Assembly: GCA_023417515.1 (NCBI GenBank)
Contig: JAEZFL010000097.1
Coordinates: 1-9,975 of the forward strand
Direction of reading: 5' to 3'
Origin: Pseudomonadota bacterium
Lineage (GTDB): Bacteria > Pseudomonadota > Alphaproteobacteria > Sphingomonadales > Sphingomonadaceae
DNA: 9,975 nucleotides
Positions 6,074 to 9,975 of the stretch are shown here, piece by piece. Position 1 is the stretch's first letter. Every line of letters starts with the position of its first letter. Both the position numbers and the translations under genes were made by a program. The notes below the pieces were generated by a model. The model saw only the letters and a list, made by a program, of their open reading frames with translations, had not been told where the DNA came from and made no database searches.

Positions 6074-7330
6074 ATGCTCCGCCACCTCATTCTCGCCGCG
6101 TCGGTCGTCAGCCTGTCCGCCTGCGCCGCGCGGGTCGTTCCGCCGCCCCGTCAGCCGGCACCGCAGCCGGCCCAGCCCGCGCCGACCGTGCCGCATGCGG
6201 TTACGCCGCCGACCCTCCAGCGCGCGCCGCTGCCCTCGGTGCCCCGGGTCGAGGGGCGTAGTCCGGAGAGGGCGGTCGAGGCCGGCCTGAGGCCGGGGCC
6301 GACGGTCGCCACCCTCGACCTGCCGCCCGCCGTCGCGGCACGGGGCCTCGCCACGTTCCGTATCAGCTGCTCCGCCGTGACCCGCCGCGCCGACCGCTCC
6401 GGCCTCACCCGCCCCGACGATTGGACCAATGCCTGCGCCGCGGCGCGCAACTGGGCCGACAACGACGCCGTGACCTTCTTCAACACCTGGTTCGAATCGG
6501 TCGAGGTCGGCGACGGCAACGCCTTCGCGACCGGCTATTACGAGCCAGAGATCCGCGGCTGCCGCACCCGCCAGCCGGGCTGCGAGGTGCCGATCTACGG
6601 CGTTCCCTCCGATCTCCTGACTGCAAATCCGCGCACCGGCGAGCAGGGCCGCGGCCGGGTCATGCCGAATGGCGGCTACGGCCCCTATTTCAGCCGAACC
6701 GAGATCGAGGAAGGCGCGCTCGCCGGGCGCGGTCTGGAGATCGCCTGGGCCGCCGACCCGGTCGACCTCTTCTTCCTCCAGATCCAGGGCTCGGGCCGGC
6801 TGCGCACCCCGGACGGCGAGGTGATCCGGCTCGGCTACGCCCAGCAGAACGGCCATCGCTACGTCGCGCTCGGCCGGTTGATGCGCGAACGGAACCTGCT
6901 TCCGCCAGGCGAGATCAGCCTGCAGAGCATCCAGGCATGGCTTCGCGCCAATCCCGGCGAGGGCCAGCTCCTGATGCGCGAGAATCCGAGCTACGTCTTC
7001 TTCCGGGTGCTGACCGGCCCGGGCCCGCTCGGCTCGCTCGGCCTCCCGGTCACGCCGCGCGGTACGGTCGCCGTCGATCCGGTCTATGTCACTTATGGCG
7101 CGCCGGTGGTGCTGATGCGGATGAGCGAGCCGCGCGCCGACGGCCTGTGGGTGGCGCAGGACACCGGCGGCGCGATTCGCGGCGCCAACCGCTTCGACAC
7201 GTTCTGGGGAGCGGGTCCGGAGGCCGAGGCGATCGCCGGGCCGCTGCAGGCCCGCGGGCGCGCGCTCCTGCTGCTGCCGCGCGGCACCCTCGAGCGGCTG
7301 AGCAGGCAGAATGCGGCGACTCAGCCCTGA
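6074..7330 (+). CDS. mltA: Membrane-bound lytic murein transglycosylase A (MltA family lipoprotein)
   Basis: MltA cleaves the glycan strands of peptidoglycan in the periplasm, leaving 1,6-anhydro-muramic acid ends. The product is 418 residues. A lipoprotein signal ends in the lipobox LSAC with Cys17, so the enzyme is membrane anchored. A Pro-rich linker (about 22-75) precedes the catalytic part. Family motifs are FFNTWFE and TGYYEPEIRG (about 135-162), VDLFFLQIQGSGRL and YAQQNGHRYVALGRLM (230-270), NPSYVFFRVL (304-313), and the C-terminal 3D domain. Its Asp residues are AVDP (D335), AQDTGGAIRG (D363) and RFDTFWG (D375), and the catalytic Asp of E. coli MltA belongs to this domain. The ATG at 6074 is the first start after an in-frame stop (TAA at 6062). 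GGAG is only 2 bases away from the ATG, so the ribosome binding site is poorly spaced. It overlaps the smr gene by 20 bases. Confidence 0.96.
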   Translation: MLRHLILAASVVSLSACAARVVPPPRQPAPQPAQPAPTVPHAVTPPTLQRAPLPSVPRVEGRSPERAVEAGLRPGPTVATLDLPPAVAARGLATFRISCSAVTRRADRSGLTRPDDWTNACAAARNWADNDAVTFFNTWFESVEVGDGNAFATGYYEPEIRGCRTRQPGCEVPIYGVPSDLLTANPRTGEQGRGRVMPNGGYGPYFSRTEIEEGALAGRGLEIAWAADPVDLFFLQIQGSGRLRTPDGEVIRLGYAQQNGHRYVALGRLMRERNLLPPGEISLQSIQAWLRANPGEGQLLMRENPSYVFFRVLTGPGPLGSLGLPVTPRGTVAVDPVYVTYGAPVVLMRMSEPRADGLWVAQDTGGAIRGANRFDTFWGAGPEAEAIAGPLQARGRALLLLPRGTLERLSRQNAATQP

Positions 7331-7847
7331 CGAGCGGGCGCTGTGGGAGAAGGTCGTCGCCAGCGTGACGCCGCTGCACCGGGCCGCGCCAACGCCGACT
7401 GAAGCACCTTCGGCACCGCCACCCGCTCAGCCGGGACGGCGCGCGTCCCCGGCACCCAAGGCGCAAGCGCGGCCGCGCCAGGAAGCGACTCGGCCCGGCC
7501 CGGGCGTCACGCTCGATGCCGGCTGGGACAAGCGGCTGGCGCGTGGGCTGGTGCAGCCGGAGGCGACGATCGACCTGCACGGCCACAATCTCGCGACCGC
7601 CTACGACCTTCTCGACCTCCGTCTGGACCAGGCGATCGCCGGCGGGGTGCGGCTGTTGCTGCTGGTCACCGGCAAGCCGCCCAGGGACGATCGGCGACCG
7701 GTGGAAAGGGGTGCCATCCGCGCCGCGGTCGGCGACTGGCTGGCCGCGTCGCGCCATGCCGGCGACATCGCCGCGGTGCGGGGCGCCCATCCACGCCACG
7801 GCGGCGCGGGCGCGCTCTACATCGTGCTCAGGCGGAAGCGGCCTTAG
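7311..7847 (+). CDS. Smr domain-containing protein
   Basis: This 178-residue protein has a C-terminal Smr domain, a fold related to the C-terminal nuclease domain of MutS2 and present alone in small proteobacterial proteins. Family members bind or nick nucleic acid, and the E. coli homologue SmrB acts on mRNA at collided ribosomes. Whether this one does is unknown. The N-terminus (SPDERALWEKVVASVTPLH) is typical of alphaproteobacterial members and is followed by a Pro/Ala-rich linker (about 26-66). The Smr domain covers about 85-175: IDLHG (87-91), the helix AYDLLDLRLDQAI, LLLLVTGK (115-122), and PRHGGAGALYIVLRR near the end with HGGAGA at 163-168. After TGK the usual Gly is replaced (TGKPPRDD). 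The start overlaps the last 20 bases of mltA, implying coupled translation. It converges on DUF4170 with 27 bases between the stop codons. Confidence 0.9.
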   Translation: MRRLSPDERALWEKVVASVTPLHRAAPTPTEAPSAPPPAQPGRRASPAPKAQARPRQEATRPGPGVTLDAGWDKRLARGLVQPEATIDLHGHNLATAYDLLDLRLDQAIAGGVRLLLLVTGKPPRDDRRPVERGAIRAAVGDWLAASRHAGDIAAVRGAHPRHGGAGALYIVLRRKRP

Positions 7848-7874
7848 CACGGATCAATCCCAGCGGTTTCTGAT

Positions 7875-8099
7875 TTAGGCCTTCTCGCCGAGTTCGGGCT
7901 CGAGCAGGCGGTGAAGGTGGACGACGACATATTTCATCTCGGCGTCGTCGACGGTGCGCTGCGCATTGGCGCGCCAGGCGTCGACTGCTTCGGCATAATT
8001 GGGAAAGACGCCGACGAGGTGGATCTGGTTGAGGTCGACGAAGTCGAGCCCCTGCGGATCGCGGACGCGCCCGCCGAAGACGAGATGCAGCTTGCTCAT
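7875..8099 (-). CDS. DUF4170 domain-containing protein
   Basis: This short protein of 74 residues is of unknown function and makes up a single DUF4170 domain. It begins SKLHLVFGGRVRDPQGLDF, continues VDLNQIHLVGVFPNYAEAVDAWRA, and ends with AEMKYVVVHLHRLLEP. These segments are characteristic of the family, which is widespread in alphaproteobacteria. There is no signal peptide or membrane span, so it is probably cytosolic. The ATG at 8097-8099 is the natural start. The nearest Shine-Dalgarno-like AAGGA is 12 bases upstream, which is long, and lies in the 3' arm of a large inverted repeat (8113-8167), so translation could depend on RNA folding. It lies 78 bases downstream of the four-gene membrane-protein cluster and may be part of the same transcript. 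Confidence 0.9.
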   Translation of the reverse strand: MSKLHLVFGGRVRDPQGLDFVDLNQIHLVGVFPNYAEAVDAWRANAQRTVDDAEMKYVVVHLHRLLEPELGEKA

Positions 8100-8112
8100 G
8101 GATTCGAGAGGT

Positions 8113-8167
8113 CCTTGCGGAATGGCGTTGCGCGCCGGTTAGGCGAGGTCCCCGCCACTCCGCAAGG
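8113..8167 (-). promoter_or_regulatory. Long inverted repeat in the leader of the DUF4170 gene
   Basis: CCTTGCGGAATGGCG (8113-8127) and CGCCACTCCGCAAGG (8153-8167) form 15-base arms around a 25-base centre. The one irregular pair (8122 with 8158) is A-C in plus-strand RNA but U-G in minus-strand RNA, so the full 15 bp pair only in the leftward transcript, the direction of the neighbouring genes. It covers most of the gap between the 131-residue membrane protein and DUF4170. There is no T-run after it, which argues against a standard terminator. The AAGGA nearest the DUF4170 start lies at its downstream edge. Confidence 0.55.
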
Positions 8168-8177
8168 TTGAGCGCCT

Positions 8178-8573
8178 CTATTCCTTGGCCGCCACCGCGT
8201 CGACGACGGCGCTGCCGACCTTGTTGACGACCTGGCCGGTGAGCTGGTCCATCTTGTCGCGGCTCGCTTCCGCGGCCTTGCGCGCGGCGTCGCGGGCCTG
8301 ACCGCTCAGTTTCTCGCCGAGCGGCTGGAGCGCCTCGCGTTCCTTCCGGCTCGCCGGGGCAAGCGCCCCGACAAGGGCGCCGACAAGGAAGCCGCCGGCC
8401 AGCGCTGCGGCCGGGTTGCCTGCGATCGACTCGCCGGTCCGGCGCGCCGCGTCGCGGGTCGACTCATAGGCCGCGGCGGTGCGCTCGCGCGTGCTGCGAT
8501 AGGTGTCGCCGGTCTCGCGGGTGCCGGCGCTGGCGCCGTTCTTGGCCGTGTTGGTGCTGGTTGTAGTCGCCAT
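8178..8573 (-). CDS. Small single-span membrane protein, YtxH/YqjD-like
   Basis: The product is 131 residues. I do not recognise a precise family. It has a Thr/Ser/Ala-rich N-terminus, a charged helical stretch (about 24-48, many Arg, Glu and Thr), one hydrophobic Gly/Ala-rich helix (about 53-72, NPAAALAGGFLVGALVGALAP), then a long amphipathic, Ala/Lys/Glu-rich helix to the end (QARDAARKAAEASRDKMDQL). This build, with an NP before the membrane helix, recalls DUF883 and YtxH-type stress proteins. The ATG (8571-8573) follows the DUF3618 stop codon after 3 bases, with AGGAG formed by the end of the upstream gene, so it belongs to the same operon. It is the last gene before the inverted repeat. 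Function is unknown; a membrane-associated stress role is inference from its company. Confidence 0.75.
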   Translation of the reverse strand: MATTTSTNTAKNGASAGTRETGDTYRSTRERTAAAYESTRDAARRTGESIAGNPAAALAGGFLVGALVGALAPASRKEREALQPLGEKLSGQARDAARKAAEASRDKMDQLTGQVVNKVGSAVVDAVAAKE

Positions 8574-8576
8574 GGC

Positions 8577-8996
8577 TTACTCCTGCTTGGCTTTGGTGGC
8601 GGCGCGGGGGACCGCCGCATGGGGGATCAGGTCGTCGGGGGGCGCGGAGACGCTGTCGGGAGCCGCGCCATTGCCTTTGCGGCGCGCCGCCGCCGAGTCG
8701 GGCGAGTCGTCGTCCTTGCGCAGCCGCTTGCTGACGAGCCGGTAAAGGCCCCTGAGCGGCTTGCGCAGGACGATGAGAGCGACCGCTCCGCCTGCGGCCG
8801 CAGCGATCGCCGGACGCTGCCGAGCCGCGCCCACCGCCTGGTCCTTCTTGTCGCGGACCGTGTCGATGGCATTTTCGGCGATGGTGCGCGGGTGCAGCCG
8901 GTGCTGGAGGGCGGCGACATGGGTGTCGACTCGCGCCCGCGCCCGGGCGGCGTTGCGCTTGGCCTGGACGATCTCCTCGGGAGCTTCGACCGTCAT
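8577..8996 (-). CDS. DUF3618 domain-containing protein
   Basis: This 139-residue protein is of unknown function. The N-terminal 55 residues fit DUF3618: EEIVQAKRNAARARARVDTHVAALQ, then the conserved RLHPRTIAENAIDTVRDKK. A short hydrophobic helix (about 62-77, PAIAAAAGGAVALIVL) follows, then a basic segment KPLRGLYRLVSKRLRK and a disordered, charged tail. The ATG at 8994-8996 overlaps the TGA of the upstream holin-family gene in ATGA, with GGAG 8 bases before it, so translation is coupled. The frame is open further to 9194, but that extension lies wholly inside the holin gene in another frame and is rejected. DUF3618 proteins commonly lie beside holin-family and DUF883-like genes, as here. Confidence 0.85.
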   Translation of the reverse strand: MTVEAPEEIVQAKRNAARARARVDTHVAALQHRLHPRTIAENAIDTVRDKKDQAVGAARQRPAIAAAAGGAVALIVLRKPLRGLYRLVSKRLRKDDDSPDSAAARRKGNGAAPDSVSAPPDDLIPHAAVPRAATKAKQE

Positions 8997-9394
8997 GGCA
9001 CTTGCTCCGCCTTGGCGAGCGCGGCCTTCTCCTCCTCGTCGCCGCCCAGGGCCGCGAGGCCCTTGGCACCCGCCCGTGCGAGCAGGCCGCCGGCGACGGC
9101 GAGAACGAGGAACACCACCATGCCGGCGCCGAACGGGCCGATCAGGGTGGCGAGGCCGAGCACGAGCGCAAGCACCAGGGCAGTGAGCGAGCACAGTAGC
9201 AAGGTGACGCCCACTCCGAGCAGGATCGCCCCGCTCTTGGCCTTGGCCGCCCGGTGCCGGGCGATCTGGCGGACGAGGTCGATCTCGGCGCGGGCATAAG
9301 CGCGGCCGTCCTCGACGAGCCGGTTGAACAGCTCGCCGATCGACTCGTCACGCGGCTCGATGTCCGGCGGGGTCGCGGCGACCCGTTTAAGCAC
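8993..9394 (-). CDS. Phage holin family protein (YqjE-like)
   Basis: This small integral membrane protein belongs to the superfamily of putative actinobacterial holin X and E. coli YqjE, which is found on chromosomes and does not by itself indicate a prophage. From GTG at 9392-9394 it is 133 residues: DESIGELFNRLVEDGRAYARAEIDL (about 16-40) is the typical soluble amphipathic helix, followed by two long membrane helices (about 54-82 and 86-108) and an acidic and Ala-rich tail. The start is uncertain. GTG at 9394 overlaps the upstream stop codon by 8 bases and gives a family-like N-terminus. ATG at 9461-9463 would add 23 Arg/Ala-rich residues inside the upstream gene. Neither has a clear ribosome binding site, so translation may be coupled. 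It ends in ATGA overlapping the DUF3618 start. Confidence 0.82.
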   Translation of the reverse strand: MLKRVAATPPDIEPRDESIGELFNRLVEDGRAYARAEIDLVRQIARHRAAKAKSGAILLGVGVTLLLCSLTALVLALVLGLATLIGPFGAGMVVFLVLAVAGGLLARAGAKGLAALGGDEEEKAALAKAEQVP

Positions 9395-9975
9395 CGCCGG
9401 TCCCGCTGCCGCTCGAGCCGGTGCCGGAGTCCGTGTCGCCGCCCGAGCCCGGTCCGCGCGCATCCTCGATGCCGGCGCGAACGACTCGGGCGACCGCGAA
9501 GCCGACCACTGCCGCGATGCCGATCGCGGCCGCCGGGCTCTTGCGGACGAAGTCGCGGGCGTCGTCGATCAGGTCGTCGATGCTGCGCTCGTTCAATTTG
9601 CTGGCCAGCGAATTGACTCCGTCGGCGGCGCGATTGCCATAGCCGGAATATTGACTGCCGAGCTTCTCCTCGACCGAGCCGGCCGCATCCTGGATGATCT
9701 CAGCCACGGTCTGGAGGAAATCGGTCGCCTGGCGCTTGCCGTCGTCGGCCATGGTCCGGGCGCGGTCGGTCGCGGTGCTTCGGACCGAACTGACCTGCTC
9801 CTTCAATTGGTTGACGATCGTGTCGGCGGTCTTGCTGACCGTGCCGCCCTTCTCGAAGGTGAAAGCCGAGCCGCCGCTGCCGCTGCTGCCGGTCGCGGCG
9901 GTCGTGCCCGTCGTATCGCCGCCGGCCGAGTCCGTGGTGCCGCGCCCCGTTCCGGTGCTGGACGCGCTGCCGGCC
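9387..9975 (-). CDS. YqjD/DUF883-like membrane protein (5' end outside the window)
   Basis: The leftward frame is open from the right edge to TAA at 9387-9389, giving at least 195 residues; the start lies beyond base 9975. The visible N-terminal part, about 45 residues, is almost only Gly, Ser, Thr, Ala and Asp. A helical region follows (SKTADTIVNQLKEQVSSVRS, then RQATDFLQTVAEIIQDAAG, LASKLNERSIDDLIDDARDF), then FVRKSPAAAIGIAAVVGFAVARVVRAG, a membrane helix near the C-terminus. The arrangement of a helical body, an (N/S)P motif and a C-terminal membrane anchor resembles DUF883 proteins such as YqjD and ElaB, which in E. coli are inner-membrane proteins that bind ribosomes in stationary phase. 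A second Gly/Ser/Thr tail of about 20 residues ends the protein. A TTG at 9806 could be mistaken for the start, but the composition and frame continue upstream without interruption. Confidence 0.75.
   Translation of the reverse strand, partial: AGSASSTGTGRGTTDSAGGDTTGTTAATGSSGSGGSAFTFEKGGTVSKTADTIVNQLKEQVSSVRSTATDRARTMADDGKRQATDFLQTVAEIIQDAAGSVEEKLGSQYSGYGNRAADGVNSLASKLNERSIDDLIDDARDFVRKSPAAAIGIAAVVGFAVARVVRAGIEDARGPGSGGDTDSGTGSSGSGTGGA

Noticed and set aside
7911..8171. Rightward 86-codon frame opposite DUF4170
   Set aside because: DUF4170 on the other strand is a clear family match. This frame also runs through the inverted repeat and has no ribosome binding site.
8993..9394. Holin annotation as a sign of a prophage or lysis cassette
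   Set aside because: No endolysin, structural phage gene or integrase is present. This family is common on chromosomes beside DUF883 and DUF3618 genes.

Overview
The window is GC-rich DNA (almost every gene uses codons ending in G or C) from an alphaproteobacterium, most probably a member of the Sphingomonadales. The evidence is the dnaA-proximal neighbourhood (secB, a Tim44-like protein, mltA and an Smr-domain gene, a typical alphaproteobacterial block), a DUF4170 protein, a DUF4136 lipoprotein, and the dispersed palindrome that begins GTCATTGCGAG. This is inference from gene content; no rRNA or other marker is present.

Layout from left to right. (1) The 3' two-thirds of dnaA runs rightward off the left edge. 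(2) A 410-base stretch between dnaA and the next large gene holds a leftward gene for a 59-residue protein. It has a strong ribosome binding site and its own terminator, and was found by reading the minus strand. (3) A leftward block follows, in transcription order secB, a palindromic repeat, murJ, trpS and a DUF4136 lipoprotein that ends at an intrinsic terminator. (4) A divergent promoter region separates secB from a rightward run of tim44-like, mltA and smr. (5) A leftward block closes the window: a partial YqjD/DUF883-like membrane protein (open at the right edge), a YqjE-like holin-family protein, a DUF3618 protein, a small single-span membrane protein, and finally DUF4170, which sits behind a long inverted repeat.

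Much of the window concerns the cell envelope: lipid II flipping (MurJ), periplasmic glycan cleavage (MltA), export chaperoning (SecB), a membrane-anchored Tim44-like protein and two lipoproteins. The right-hand cluster resembles in composition the yqjD-yqjE-yqjK stress operon of enterobacteria. No mobile element, phage, CRISPR array or defence system is visible. Most of the window is ordinary core chromosome. The items most worth a second look are the 59-residue gene next to dnaA, the inverted repeat in front of DUF4170, and the YqjDE-like four-gene cluster.
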